In this document: positions 15,694 through 26,080 of the stretch, piece by piece
Layout of the letters: each line of letters begins with the position of its first letter
How positions within the stretch are numbered: the stretch's first letter is position 1
NCBI RefSeq assembly: GCF_011305535.1
Contig: NZ_CP049905.1
Location: 558,001 to 622,000, forward strand
Length of the DNA stretch: 64,000 nucleotides
Direction of reading: 5' to 3'
Source: Diaphorobacter sp. HDW4B
Lineage (GTDB): Bacteria > Pseudomonadota > Gammaproteobacteria > Burkholderiales > Burkholderiaceae_C
Notes under the pieces: model-generated
What the model was told of the DNA's origin: nothing
The model's database searches: none
The model's input: the letters and a program-made list of their open reading frames with translations, nothing else
Program-made: the position numbers and the translations under genes

Positions 15694-17613
15694 TCAGACT
15701 TTGGAAGCAATGTCCTGTGCAATCAGGTCGACAAACGCGTCAACTGACATTACGCCGAGGTCTTTGTTACCCCGGGCGCGGACTGCGACAGCCCCTGCAG
15801 CCTTCTCCTTGTCGCCCGCGACGAGGATGTAGGGCAGTTTCTGCATAGCATGCTCGCGTATTTTATACGTAATCTTCTCGTTGCGCAGATCAGTCACCAC
15901 CCTAAGGTCTTGATTCGGCAATGCTTTTCTGAGCTTTGCAGCGATTTCGCCACAGTAATCCGCCTGAGAATCGGTGATATTGAGCACTGCGACCTGCACA
16001 GGAGCCAGCCAAACGGGCAGCGCGCCAGCATGTTGCTCGATCAGAATACCAATGAAACGCTCAAGGCTACCCACGATCGCGCGGTGCAGCATGATGGGGC
16101 GATGACGCTCGCCATCTTCGCCCACGAACTCGGCGTCCAGACGCTCGGGCAGGTTCGGATCGACCTGAATCGTGCCGCACTGCCACTCACGGCCCAGCGC
16201 GTCCTTGAGCGTGTACTCGATCTTCGGACCGTAGAAAGCCCCTTCACCCGGCAGGTATTCAAACTCACAGCCGGACGCACGCAGACCGTCGGCCAGAGCG
16301 GCCTCGGCCTTGTCCCAGCTTTCTTCGGTGCCGATGCGCTTTTCAGGGCGCGTGGAGAGGCGATACAGGATTTCGGTGAAGCCGAAGTCCTTGTAGACCT
16401 TCTGCAGCAGCGAGGTGAACGCAGTCACTTCGCCCTGGATCTGGTCGGGCATGCAGAAGATGTGACCATCATCCTGCGTGAAGCCGCGCACACGCATGAT
16501 GCCGTGCAGGCTGCCGGTGGGCTCGTTGCGATGGCAGTTGCCGAACTCGCCGAACCGCAGCGGCAAGTCGCGATAGCTCTTGATGCCCTGCTTGTAGATC
16601 AGGATGTGACCGGGGCAGTTCATCGGCTTCAGGGCGAAATCGCGCTTTTCCGACTCGGTGACGAACATGTTCTCGCGGTACTTGTCCCAGTGGCCGGTCT
16701 TTTCCCACAGCGACTTGTCCAGTAACTGAGGCGCCTTGACTTCCTGGTAGCCGTTGTCGACATACACCTTGCGCATGTACTGCTCGACTTGCTGCCAGAC
16801 AGTCCAGCCCTTGGGGTGCCAGAACACCATGCCTGGCGAGTGCTCGTCGATGTGGAACAGGTCAAGTTCGCGACCGAGCTTGCGGTGGTCGCGCTTTTCC
16901 GCCTCTTCCAGCATGTGCAGATAGCCGGCCAACTCATCCTTGGTCGCCCAGGCGGTACCGTAGATGCGCTGCAACATCTCGTTGCGGTGGTCGCCGCGCC
17001 AGTAGGCACCTGCCACCTTCATCAGCTTGAAGTGCTTGAGCTTGCCGGTGCTGGGCACGTGCGGGCCACGGCACAGATCCTCGAAGTTGCCTTCGCGGTA
17101 CAGGCTCACGTCTTCGTTCGACGGAATGCTGGCGATGATCTCGGCCTTGTAGTTTTCACCCAGGCTCTTGAAATACGCCACGGCTTCGTCGCGCGGAAGC
17201 ACGCGGCGGGTGACCTGCTCGTCCTTGTTGGCGAGTTCGGTCATCTTCTTTTCGATGGCCGTCAGATCTTCCGGCGTGAAGGGACGCTTGTAGCTGAAGT
17301 CGTAGTAGAAACCGTTTTCGATCACCGGGCCGATGGTCACTTGCGCATCAGGGAACAGCTCCTTGACTGCATACGCCAGCAAGTGAGCGGTCGAGTGACG
17401 AATCAGATCGAGACCATCGGCATCCTTGGCCGTGATGATCGAGAGCGCCGCGTCCTTGTCGATGGAAAAGCTCGTATCGACCGCCTTGCCATCCACCTTG
17501 CCGCCGAGTGCGGCCTTGGCCAGACCCGAGCCGATCGACTGCGCCACCTCAGCCACGGTCACCGGACCGGGAAACTGACGCTGGGAACCATCTGGAAGAG
17601 TGATTTGAACCAT
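15694..17613 (-). CDS. thrS: Threonine-tRNA ligase
   Basis: The 639-residue class II synthetase has an N-terminal TGS domain ('[14 protein letters not shown]', residues 1-62), the editing domain with '[17 protein letters not shown]', and the catalytic core with '[11 protein letters not shown]', '[19 protein letters not shown]' and '[19 protein letters not shown]', which supply the zinc ligands Cys, His and His, then a C-terminal anticodon domain. Length equals E. coli ThrS. The start at 17613 gives the family N-terminus; ATG at 17625 would add 'MHNN'. It is the first gene of the block; infC follows after 82 bases. Confidence 0.96.
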   Translation of the reverse strand: MVQITLPDGSQRQFPGPVTVAEVAQSIGSGLAKAALGGKVDGKAVDTSFSIDKDAALSIITAKDADGLDLIRHSTAHLLAYAVKELFPDAQVTIGPVIENGFYYDFSYKRPFTPEDLTAIEKKMTELANKDEQVTRRVLPRDEAVAYFKSLGENYKAEIIASIPSNEDVSLYREGNFEDLCRGPHVPSTGKLKHFKLMKVAGAYWRGDHRNEMLQRIYGTAWATKDELAGYLHMLEEAEKRDHRKLGRELDLFHIDEHSPGMVFWHPKGWTVWQQVEQYMRKVYVDNGYQEVKAPQLLDKSLWEKTGHWDKYRENMFVTESEKRDFALKPMNCPGHILIYKQGIKSYRDLPLRFGEFGNCHRNEPTGSLHGIMRVRGFTQDDGHIFCMPDQIQGEVTAFTSLLQKVYKDFGFTEILYRLSTRPEKRIGTEESWDKAEAALADGLRASGCEFEYLPGEGAFYGPKIEYTLKDALGREWQCGTIQVDPNLPERLDAEFVGEDGERHRPIMLHRAIVGSLERFIGILIEQHAGALPVWLAPVQVAVLNITDSQADYCGEIAAKLRKALPNQDLRVVTDLRNEKITYKIREHAMQKLPYILVAGDKEKAAGAVAVRARGNKDLGVMSVDAFVDLIAQDIASKV

Positions 17614-18085
17614 GTTGTTGTGCATTCTCGCGAGTGGGTCGCGACGCTGAAAAACAAATGCGCGGACTGGCCGCGCAAACTTGAAAAAACGGATTGTCGA
17701 CAAACAGACCTGCACACGAAGGTGCGCGGTCATGCACCTTCAGGCAAGCGGGATGAATCCCTGTGAGCTTTGCGTTCGCGGTGTCATAACCTGAAGGCGC
17801 CTTTCTGCCTGTCAACGAGGGCCGCCCAACACAGGCAACCCGAAATTTCCGACCTCCGAAGAGGCAATGCCTGTCATTTTAGCGCGGAGTGCGCCGAGTG
17901 GTCTGCAGCCCCTTTCAATCCCGCAACAAATCCAGCCCCACCGCCCGCGCAGACAGCAAGTTCAACATCTGTAAATTGAACGTAAAGCTGCGCAAAGCAA
18001 GCCTTGACTGACAACCGTTGCCCCCTATCCCTCGTTGAATGAGCACTGTCCCTTGCCTCGAATGGGGGACTTGAGAGGATTTGCA
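17614..18085. other. Divergent intergenic region upstream of thrS and a lipoprotein gene
   Basis: This 472-base gap has no convincing gene. It should hold the promoters of the thrS block (minus) and of the YXWGXW lipoprotein (plus). The only clear structure is a perfect hairpin at 17718-17741 (8-bp stem 'gaaggtgc'/'gcaccttc', 8-base loop) about 105 bases before thrS, placed where a 5' leader structure would be. Whether it has a role in thrS control is unknown. Confidence 0.5.
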
Positions 18086-18457
18086 ATGTTTCAAATTTCC
18101 AGTCGCCTCTGGCTTGCAGGTGCCGCGCTTTCTGCCGTCACCTTGACCGGCTGCATCGTCGCACCTGTCGGCCAGCCCTACTACAGCGATCCGTACAGCA
18201 ACATCCCGGAAACGCAGGCCTACGCGCCGGTGTATGCACCCATCGCGCCTCCTGCGCCTTATGTGGAGACGATTCCCGTGGCGCCTTTTGCGGGAGCCAT
18301 CTGGATTGGCGAAAACTGGAACTGGTCGGGCGGACGCCATGTATGGTCGCCCGGCCGCTATGAACACGCCCGCCCCGGCTATCGCTGGCAGCCCCAGCGC
18401 TGGGACCGTGGGCTGCGTGGCGGCTGGTATTCGCGCGGCGGCGGCTGGCGTCGCTGA
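18086..18457 (+). CDS. YXWGXW-repeat-type small lipoprotein
   Basis: The 123-residue protein has a lipoprotein signal with lipobox 'LTGC' (lipidated Cys23). A Pro/Tyr-rich linker follows, then aromatic-basic repeats 'WNWSGGRHVWSPGRYEHARP' and 'GYRWQPQRWDRGLRGGW', as seen in the YXWGXW family of small envelope proteins with no known function. It ends in a Gly/Arg-rich tail. The ATG at 18086 is chosen for the GAGAGG ribosome-binding site and signal peptide; an upstream ATG at 18035 would bury the signal. No neighbour shares its strand, so it is probably transcribed alone. Confidence 0.75.
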   Translation: MFQISSRLWLAGAALSAVTLTGCIVAPVGQPYYSDPYSNIPETQAYAPVYAPIAPPAPYVETIPVAPFAGAIWIGENWNWSGGRHVWSPGRYEHARPGYRWQPQRWDRGLRGGWYSRGGGWRR

Positions 18458-18479
18458 GATTGACCGCAATCAACGCACT

Positions 18480-19823
18480 TCATCTGCGCGCATCTGACGG
18501 CATGAGCAGCACATAGCGCTCATCTGTCAGCGAACGCAAGAATGCAACCAGATCATCTGTTTCCCCATCCGAGAGCGCCACCGGGCTTCCCGGCTTGCGA
18601 TTGAGCGGCGGTGAATTGACGTTCACGTTTTCGTGATAGCTTGGCGCAACATCGTCAAACGCCCCGCTTTTTCCAAACCAGCGCTTGGGATCCGTACCCC
18701 GCGTGTTGTAGAACTCAATGACCTCGCGCAGGCTCTTGAGCGAACCGTTGTGCATGAAACTCTGACGGATCGCCACATTGCGCAGCCCCGGCGTGCGCAC
18801 ATAGCCACACCATTGGTCAGGCTCCGGCCATTTCAGTGTTTTTGCGGTCTCGCACAGGCCATTGTCGAAATGGCGCGGGTCGCGGTTGACAGCCAACGCC
18901 TTGTTGCGTGGCGTCGCCAGTGCTTCATAGCCAAAGTCGGTAAACAGCGAGCGTTCCGGCCGTGCTGCAGTTTCCGACACCGTATGACATGAGGCGCAAT
19001 TGCCCTTGTCCGGATTTTTGAAGATCGCCAGACCACGCAACTCCGTGGTGCTCAACGCCGCCTCCTGCTTGAGAAAGCGGTCAAACCGCGATGTGAAGGG
19101 CGAAAGCTCATCCGATTGCAGATACGCCTGCAGTGCGGCACCCACAGCCCCCATCAGCGCTTCGGGATTGTTGACCACCTGCTCGCCCATGCTTTGCGCA
19201 AGCGCCTTCGCCAGACCGTTCTTTTTCAGTCTTGCGAGCAGACGCGCCGAAGTGCGATTGTTCATTTCCGCCGCGCTGAGCAACGGCGCCCTGACCTGTT
19301 CAGCCAACGAATCCGCACTGGCATCGGCCATCAAGCCACCAAAGAACGCGGGCACCAGCGCATCGTCATCCTGATAGAAGTAGCGACGTGGCACATAGCG
19401 CACATACAACAGTGAAGGCGCGGCGCGATGACTGAACTGGCCTGCACGACTGCCGCGTGCTGTTCCGGGGCTTTTCTCTCCGGCACGCAGGCCGCGCTGC
19501 AAATCCGGGCCAAACGCTCGTGCGGGGTCGTGGCAACTCGCGCAAGACGTCCCCGGGGGATCAGACAGGCGCGTGTCGTGAAACAACTGCCACCCCACTT
19601 CCACCAGTTTCGGATCGGGCGCAAAACGTGCCATCGTGGGATCGTAGCGCCCCGCAACCAGCGGTGTCGACGCAATCATCCCCACCACCTTTGCACCTGC
19701 ACCAGGCGCCAGCCAGACTTGCGCCTGCGGCGCGGGAGCGCGCGTCATCGGCTGGGCAAGCGCAGCGAACGCGGACAACGCCATCAAAGGCATTGCCCCA
19801 AACCACTTCACCACATTCATCAT
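18480..19823 (-). CDS. Di-heme cytochrome c peroxidase family protein (MauG/CcpA type)
   Basis: The 447-residue protein has a signal peptide and two c-type heme sites, CASCH at residues 94-98 and at 276-280, the spacing typical of bacterial di-heme peroxidases. Further family motifs are 'GWQLFHDTRLS' at the first heme, 'NRTSARLL', 'FTDFGYEALATPRN' and 'TPGLRNVAIRQSFMHNGSLK' near the C-terminus, containing the distal Met/His region. It acts in the periplasm, reducing peroxide or oxidising a protein or organic substrate. It directly follows the metallophosphoesterase gene, whose TGA at 19829 lies 6 bases before this ATG; a TTG at 19832 overlapping that stop is an alternative start. Confidence 0.9.
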   Translation of the reverse strand: MMNVVKWFGAMPLMALSAFAALAQPMTRAPAPQAQVWLAPGAGAKVVGMIASTPLVAGRYDPTMARFAPDPKLVEVGWQLFHDTRLSDPPGTSCASCHDPARAFGPDLQRGLRAGEKSPGTARGSRAGQFSHRAAPSLLYVRYVPRRYFYQDDDALVPAFFGGLMADASADSLAEQVRAPLLSAAEMNNRTSARLLARLKKNGLAKALAQSMGEQVVNNPEALMGAVGAALQAYLQSDELSPFTSRFDRFLKQEAALSTTELRGLAIFKNPDKGNCASCHTVSETAARPERSLFTDFGYEALATPRNKALAVNRDPRHFDNGLCETAKTLKWPEPDQWCGYVRTPGLRNVAIRQSFMHNGSLKSLREVIEFYNTRGTDPKRWFGKSGAFDDVAPSYHENVNVNSPPLNRKPGSPVALSDGETDDLVAFLRSLTDERYVLLMPSDARR

Positions 19824-19828
19824 CGGAC

Positions 19829-21298
19829 TCAAGGCGTAATGAAGCCCGACTTGTCGCAGCTCAGCGCATATCCTTGCTGCAAGCAGGTTGCCAGCAACTT
19901 GCCATCCGCCGAGTAAGCCTTGAAACTCCAGCCCGTCGAGGGTTTTGCGCGACGCTCCATCAGCAGAAAGCCAAAGCTTGCGTGATGCGATATGTGGTCA
20001 ATGACGGCACCAGGCGCCGGCTCGGATTGCGCTGTCAGCGGATCGGGTAATGCCACATCAAGGTTGTCGCCTGCCGTGCCGCTCACGATCGTGGCGGTCT
20101 GGCCGGTCTTGAAGCTGATCGCCTGAAAGTTATGCACATGCCCATGCAGCGCCAAGTTCACGCCAGGTGGGTAGTACGCTTGCGCATACAGGCTGCTCAT
20201 CACCGAGGTCAGCGCGGGGCTGGCTTGTGCAGGCTTGGCACCGGCAATCGGCGCAAATGCCAGAATCGGATGGTGATTGGTGAAGATGTTGTTCGCCAGA
20301 CCCGATTTTGCAGCGATGTCGGCCACTTGGCGGAACTGCTTCTGGTAGATCGCAAACTGGGTGTCTTCCGGTTTGAGGGCCACTTTGGGGTTCTTGGCCG
20401 AATCGAACACGATCACCTGAGTGTCGGCACCGAGCTTGACTGCGTACGGATCGCTGTAATTTGCGGTCACATCGTTCATGGCCAGATCGCAGGAACGATT
20501 GGCACTGAAAGGCTGCGGATCGAGAAAGCGGAACCAACCCTGACCAGCCCGCGCGCACTCCTCATGATTGCCGCGCACCATCACCCAAGGCGCTGCCGCA
20601 AGCAGCTTGGCGGCGGGTTTGAACAGATCGGCCCGCCATGTATCCCAGCCATAACCCCACGGGCTGCCCTTGCAGCCCGCGATGTCGGACGGGCAAGCGT
20701 TCTCGCGGTAGTGATAGTCGCCCACATGCAGCACCAGATCCGGCTTGAGCGCCGCCGCCGCATTGGCTACTTTTTCAAACGGCCATGCCGTGGTGTCACC
20801 GCAGGACTGCCAAGCGTTGTCCGCCTTTTTCATGCGACAGCCGCTGTCGCCGAACACGATGATGCGCTGCGGGTCCGTCTTGGGCAACGGCAAGGTCACG
20901 CCTGCAACGTTCACTGATTTGGCACTTGCAGGAATCGTCTGTTCGCACACAGTGACTGGAAAGACGGATGGCTTGGAATCCGCCGGATCACTGGCCGTAG
21001 GCCGCAAAGCGGCAGTGGCAGGTGCCGAGCGCAGAGTCATGCGCCCAGAACCACCGTCCACGGAAATGATGGGGCACGCTGCCTGAGCACCATCGATCGC
21101 GGGCGGAGCATAGTTGGTGATGACGCGAGCCAACGTTTCGTTTTTGGTACCGACCATGACAAAGGCCGACTGGATGTACTGCGGGCGACTCGCCTCATCC
21201 ACATCCGAGCCACCGCAGCCGTGCAAAAGACCCAATGCGATCAAGGATGCAGTCAATGCGCCGCTCGCAAGCGGACGGGAGTCATGTTGTATGTTCAT
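19829..21298 (-). CDS. Metallophosphoesterase, predicted lipoprotein
   Basis: The 489-residue protein has a lipoprotein signal ending 'LGLLHGC' (Cys28). The calcineurin-like fold motifs appear in order: 'IVFGDSGCR' (metal Asp), 'LVLHVGDYHYREN' (bridging Asp), 'VMVRGNHEEC' (Asn/His), 'NIFTNHHP' and 'NLALHGHVHNFQ' (final His pair). It therefore hydrolyses a phosphoester on the outer face of a membrane. It forms a two-gene unit with the di-heme peroxidase gene. A Pho-box-like direct repeat lies about 50 bases upstream, which suggests phosphate-limitation control. The substrate is unknown; proteins of this architecture are often annotated as acid phosphatases. Confidence 0.88.
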   Translation of the reverse strand: MNIQHDSRPLASGALTASLIALGLLHGCGGSDVDEASRPQYIQSAFVMVGTKNETLARVITNYAPPAIDGAQAACPIISVDGGSGRMTLRSAPATAALRPTASDPADSKPSVFPVTVCEQTIPASAKSVNVAGVTLPLPKTDPQRIIVFGDSGCRMKKADNAWQSCGDTTAWPFEKVANAAAALKPDLVLHVGDYHYRENACPSDIAGCKGSPWGYGWDTWRADLFKPAAKLLAAAPWVMVRGNHEECARAGQGWFRFLDPQPFSANRSCDLAMNDVTANYSDPYAVKLGADTQVIVFDSAKNPKVALKPEDTQFAIYQKQFRQVADIAAKSGLANNIFTNHHPILAFAPIAGAKPAQASPALTSVMSSLYAQAYYPPGVNLALHGHVHNFQAISFKTGQTATIVSGTAGDNLDVALPDPLTAQSEPAPGAVIDHISHHASFGFLLMERRAKPSTGWSFKAYSADGKLLATCLQQGYALSCDKSGFITP

Positions 21299-21350
21299 TG
21301 TTTCTCCGTGGGGGCCCTCGTCGAGGGGCTTACGGAGCGTATGAACTCAT

Positions 21351-21368
21351 GGTGACAGGGCAGTGACG
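21351..21368 (-). promoter_or_regulatory. Pho-box-like direct repeat
   Basis: Read on the minus strand it contains two 'GTCAC' units, in 'CGTCAC' and 'TGTCAC', 11 bases start to start, as in PhoB sites (7-bp CTGTCAT-like repeats separated by 4). It lies about 53 bases before the metallophosphoesterase start. Only one unit is a good match, so this is tentative. Confidence 0.4.
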
Positions 21369-21436
21369 ACGTCATTCGACGCCACACCTCTTTTTTGTAT
21401 CTTTATGCAGCCACCTCGATCATCATTTCGCCATTG

Positions 21437-21471
21437 AAAAAGCCCACGGCACACGCCGTGGGCTTTCTTTT
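21437..21471 (-). terminator. Terminator downstream of aceA
   Basis: A 12-bp stem 'aaagcccacggc'/'gccgtgggcttt' (21439-21450, 21455-21466) with a 4-base loop and T/A tracts on both sides, so it can work in both directions. It lies about 95 bases after the aceA stop. Confidence 0.85.
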
Positions 21472-21561
21472 CTCCCTGGAACCTCACTTGCCGGATCAAC
21501 CGCAACGCCACGCCCTTGCGGGCCACCCTAGCGGTGTTGCGGTCGATTCAGGAGTGATCGA

Positions 21562-22890
<1,329 letters not shown>

Positions 22891-23309
22891 GAAAATTCTC
22901 CTGAAAGGAAAGAAAGGTTTGCTAAAACAGTGGCATAGCTCAGTGGGGAATTTGCTTTGCCGTTGGAGATAACTTTAAGTCTTGTATAAGAGTTGAATTC
23001 AATCTTATGTCTTATATAAGAGATATTTTTATTCATTGAAAATCAACCACTTGCATTCTTAATTTCTGTATGCGGAATCACGTTTCTTGTATTGAGAAAA
23101 AATGCGGCACCGCAACATTTTCACGTTTCATATTACGGCATGATGACTTTGCATCGTGAAAAACGCAGCCCAAAAATTCCGGCGCTGCTGCTCCCTGCCG
23201 TCGCAACGCCCGTTTCTTCCCTCCCCCGCTTTCAGGCATGATGCCGAGGCGCAACACTCCATCGACTCTTGCGCGCGTTTGCCCGCCTTTTCAGACCCTC
23301 CACACACCC
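22891..23309. other. aceA / EamA divergent intergenic region
   Basis: AT-rich over 22960-23150 compared with the surroundings. It holds the two palindromic boxes and presumably the aceA promoter. Short open frames toward the EamA gene have no credible start. Nothing else recognised. Confidence 0.5.
22979..23022. promoter_or_regulatory. Two copies of a palindromic operator before aceA
   Basis: 'GTCTTGTATAAGAG' (22979-22992) and 'GTCTTATATAAGAG' (23009-23022) differ by one base and are 30 bases apart, about three helical turns, so two dimers could bind on the same DNA face. They lie 89-132 bases before the aceA start. CTTATATAAG-type sites occur upstream of TCA/glyoxylate genes in other Burkholderiales; the regulator is not encoded next to aceA. 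Confidence 0.6.
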
Positions 23310-24242
23310 ATGATCAGCCGCCCCGTTGCCTACTCGTGTCTGGCTTTGAGCATGATGCTCGTCGGAAGTTACGTCGCGCTGTCAAAACCACTGGCGGCCA
23401 CCTTTCCGATCTTTCTTCTGGCGTGGCTGCGTTTCGGCATCGGCGTGATCGCCATGCCGCATTGGCTGCGCAAAGGGCCTGATGAGCCTGCAATGACCCG
23501 GCAGACGCGCTGGCTGCTGTTTCTTCAATCGCTCTTCGGCAATTTCCTGTTCACCATCTGCATGATTTCCGGCGTGAGCCTGACCAGCGCCACTTCGGCG
23601 GGCGTGATCATGGCGTCCATCCCCGCCTGCGTGGCCGTAATGAGCTGGCTGTTTCTGCGCGAACACATTGCCACCCGCACCTGGATCGCCGTGGTGTGCG
23701 CCGTACTGGGCATTGCGCTGTTTTCCTTCGCCAAGTCTGCACACTCTGAAATGGACGGTAATGCCACGGGCAAAAACCACCTCGAATGGCTGGGCTACAC
23801 GCTGCTGGTGGCCGCGTCGCTCTGCGAGGCCGCCTATTCGGTGATTGGAAAGAAGCTGACTGGCGCTCTGGGGCCCAAGCGCATCACCTCGCTGATCAAC
23901 CTATGGGGATTCACGCTGACCACCCCGTTCGGCCTGTACTTCGCGTGGCATTTCGACTTTGCCGCCGTGCCGGGCAAGATCTGGTTGCTGCTGCTGTTCT
24001 ACGCCCTTGCCGCCTGCATGTGGACGGTCTGGCTGTGGATGACCGGGCTCAAGGTCGTTCCCGCTGCGCAGGGAGGCGTCTTCACCGTGCTGCTGCCGGT
24101 AAGCGCTGCACTGTTTGGCGTGCTGGTGCTGGGCGAGCACTTCACCCAGTTGCAGTTGATCGCCTTCGGCATCGCGCTGGCCAGCGTGGTGCTGGCAACG
24201 CTGCCCTCGAGAAACGCCGCAGCAGCAGCCCAGCATCACTGA
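23310..24242 (+). CDS. EamA-family (drug/metabolite) exporter
   Basis: The 310-residue protein has about ten hydrophobic helices in two EamA repeats: repeat 1 with 'LALSMMLVGSYVALSKPLAA' through 'IAVVCAVLGIALFSFAK', and repeat 2 after the linker 'MDGNATGKNHLEW' through 'IAFGIALASVVLATL'. Such proteins export amino acids, nucleosides or other metabolites across the inner membrane. The start at 23310 places the first helix directly after a short N-terminus. Between it and aceA (divergent) lies a 419-base gap that carries the aceA operators; no clear ribosome-binding site is seen. Substrate unknown. Confidence 0.8.
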   Translation: MISRPVAYSCLALSMMLVGSYVALSKPLAATFPIFLLAWLRFGIGVIAMPHWLRKGPDEPAMTRQTRWLLFLQSLFGNFLFTICMISGVSLTSATSAGVIMASIPACVAVMSWLFLREHIATRTWIAVVCAVLGIALFSFAKSAHSEMDGNATGKNHLEWLGYTLLVAASLCEAAYSVIGKKLTGALGPKRITSLINLWGFTLTTPFGLYFAWHFDFAAVPGKIWLLLLFYALAACMWTVWLWMTGLKVVPAAQGGVFTVLLPVSAALFGVLVLGEHFTQLQLIAFGIALASVVLATLPSRNAAAAAQHH

Positions 24243-24262
24243 GCCACCAATAGATACGCCGA

Positions 24263-24769
24263 TCAGAGCTGCTTGGCACCGATCACGATGCCGTCGGCAT
24301 CCGCATACAGCCACTCACCGGGACGCACCCAGACGCCGGAGATCAGCACGGTCACATCCGACTGACCTTCGCCGCGTTTTTCCGTCGGCAGCGGCATGAG
24401 CGCCAGTGCGCGAATGCCCAGCGGCGTCTCACGCAGTTCGGCAATGTCGCGCACCGCACCGTAGACCACGATGCCCGCCCAGCCGTTCTTGGCCGCCGTC
24501 GCCGCCACATTGCCGCCGACCAGCGCACGGCGCACCGAACCGCCGCCATCCACAACCAGCACGCGGCCATTGCCAGGCGTTTCGACTGCGGCTTTCACGC
24601 CGGAGTTGTCCTCGAAGCACTTCACCGTGGCGATCGGTCCGGCAAAGGCAGGCTTGCCGCCAAAGTCCTGAAACACCGGCGGGAGCACGCGAAACGCGCC
24701 CGTGTCGTCCCTGAGATGCGCATCGCAGAGGTCGCAGGTGCTGATGATCTGGGCTTGGGTAGATGTCAT
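24263..24769 (-). CDS. rraA: RraA protein, ribonuclease E activity regulator
   Basis: The 168-residue protein has the compact RraA length and motifs: 'STCDLCDAHLRDD' at the N-terminus, 'FGGKPAFAGPIATVKCFEDN', 'VLVVDGGGSVRRALVGGNVA', 'NGWAGIVVYGAVRDIAEL' and 'WLYADADGIVIG'. In E. coli RraA binds the RNase E C-terminal scaffold and inhibits RNA decay; many betaproteobacterial members instead show HMG/CHA aldolase-type activity, since the Arg-Asp pair ('VRDI') is kept. The call therefore rests on length and overall pattern. It is transcribed alone; short tandem repeats lie in its upstream DNA. Confidence 0.8.
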   Translation of the reverse strand: MTSTQAQIISTCDLCDAHLRDDTGAFRVLPPVFQDFGGKPAFAGPIATVKCFEDNSGVKAAVETPGNGRVLVVDGGGSVRRALVGGNVAATAAKNGWAGIVVYGAVRDIAELRETPLGIRALALMPLPTEKRGEGQSDVTVLISGVWVRPGEWLYADADGIVIGAKQL

Positions 24770-25550
24770 TTGTCTTGCTTCCTTCTGATGGGTTGATCGG
24801 TTGATCGGTTGATTGGTGAGGGGAATGAACAGACGAGAATGAATTCATCACTGTGCCATGAATCTCTCGCCATTGGAGCACCGCACAAGGCGCACAGCAT
24901 GCCCGAGCAAACTTGCATTCAGCCGACACATCACGACCCAGTGCACCCGTCCTGGAGACCCGCTAGCCAGTTAGCCAGTTAGCCAGTTAGCCAGAGGAAC
25001 CTCCGAGAGGAAAACCACGTCAATCCCCTCTGAAACCGCCTTTTCCGCGACAACTCCTCCGCAGGGTTTGTAACCAATGGTTAATTAGAGCCATCCATCA
25101 GAAGCCGCTTTCAGAGTGATGCTCCCGAATCCCCCTCTCGAACGGGCCATGCACCCCGCGCACCTTCAGAGGAGAAACCGCGCAAAGCCCATGCGAAACG
25201 CTGCACGCACCTTCTGTAGCCCACTGATTCACAAATGCCTATAAATCAGTATCTTGCGCATCACTTTGAGAGTGATACCTTCAGTGAGTTCACTCTGGCG
25301 CATGAAGAGGCCCCTCGTATTCATAGTCTCTGCCGACGCCGCTTGTGCGGTGCAAGGCGTACGCCCCAGAGGCCGCAAACCCTGCGGACAAGTATCTGAC
25401 TATCAAAACCAGCGGAAACAAATGAAGGCAAAAAATCGTTTCCCCGCCTTGGAAACCCCATTTTTTCCCATTAGCATCGCCTCAGCCAGTGGAGCAGCAG
25501 GTGTTCGCTGGTGAGTCTTTTCACTATTTCTCGAACAAGGGATATCCAAC
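24770..25550. other. Long intergenic region (781 bases) between rraA and the SWIB gene
   Basis: No convincing gene. It holds two sets of 8-bp tandem repeats (see the separate entry). A small hairpin 'atcactttgagagtgat' lies near 25259-25276, and 'tataaatc' at about 25241 could be a -10 element for the SWIB gene or an untranslated leader. Open frames here lack ribosome-binding sites and known motifs. Confidence 0.5.
24791..24994. repeat. Two short tandem repeats: GGTTGAT(C/T) x3 and TTAGCCAG x3-4
   Basis: At 24791-24814 'ggttgatc' is repeated three times (last copy ends in t), and at 24963-24994 '(c/t)tagccag' is repeated four times. Both have an 8-bp unit and lie upstream of rraA, so copy number may vary by slipped-strand replication. 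They are not CRISPR repeats: units are short and have no spacers. Confidence 0.8.
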
Positions 25551-25847
25551 ATGGCAACTGCATCCAAGTCCACCGACAAGGCAGCACCCGCTAAGAAGCG
25601 CACACCCAACGCGGCATTCATGAAGCCTCTGACTCCCAGCCCCGCTCTGGCTGCAGTCGTTGGCTCGGCTCCGCTGCCCCGTACGGAGATCATCAGCAAG
25701 CTGTGGACCTACATCAAGGCCCACAATCTGCAAGATGCTGCCAACAAGCGCATGATCAACGCCGACGCCAAGCTCAAGGAAGTGTTCGGCAAGCCACAAG
25801 TCTCGATGTTCGAGATGGCTGGCCTGATCGGCAAGCACGTCAAGTAA
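25551..25847 (+). CDS. SWIB/MDM2-domain protein
   Basis: The 98-residue protein has a Lys/Ala-rich N-terminal tail ('SKSTDKAAPAKKRTPN', residues 5-20) and a SWIB domain: 'MKPLTPSPALAAVVGS', 'LPRTEIISKLWTYIKAHNLQ', 'RMINADAKLKEVFG' and 'VSMFEMAGLIGKHV'. SWIB is best known from eukaryotic chromatin remodellers and from chlamydiae, where it is linked to chromosome condensation; stand-alone copies with a histone-like tail occur in Burkholderiales. A DNA- or nucleoid-associated role is inferred. Ribosome-binding site AAGGGA precedes the ATG, and a strong terminator follows, so it is a single-gene unit. Confidence 0.9.
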   Translation: MATASKSTDKAAPAKKRTPNAAFMKPLTPSPALAAVVGSAPLPRTEIISKLWTYIKAHNLQDAANKRMINADAKLKEVFGKPQVSMFEMAGLIGKHVK

Positions 25848-25895
25848 GCACCCGAAGATTGCGGCAACCTTCAGGGTTGACGCCATCTCGAAAAG

Positions 25896-25928
25896 AACCG
25901 ACCGGCTCATGGCCCGTCGGTTTTTTTT
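25896..25928 (+). terminator. Terminator after the SWIB gene
   Basis: Stem 'aaccgac(cgg)'/'(ccc)gtcggtt' around a short loop followed by eight T at 25921-25928, 49 bases after the stop codon. Confidence 0.88.
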
Positions 25929-26008
25929 CGCCCGGACACTGGCTCCAGCCCTTGAATTCACGAGACATTGCGCAATAGTTACACAACATGAAGGTGATAA
26001 ATATTGCG

Positions 26009-26027
26009 AATGCGAGAAATTCGCATT
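26009..26027. promoter_or_regulatory. Fur box before bfd-tonB-exbBD
   Basis: 'AATGCGAGAAATTCGCATT' is a perfect 7-5-7 inverted repeat that fits the 19-bp Fur site of betaproteobacteria (AATGAGAATNATTCTCATT-like). It lies 54 bases before the bfd start and probably overlaps its promoter, so the operon should be repressed when iron is plentiful. Confidence 0.75.
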
Positions 26028-26080
26028 TATAATCAGCCTCAACACGTTTCTTCAACAAGCCAGCTAGGCCTCTTTGCATC

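Noticed and set aside
24963-24994. Repeats considered as a CRISPR array
   Set aside because: The unit is 8 bp with no spacers and no cas genes nearby; it is a simple tandem repeat.
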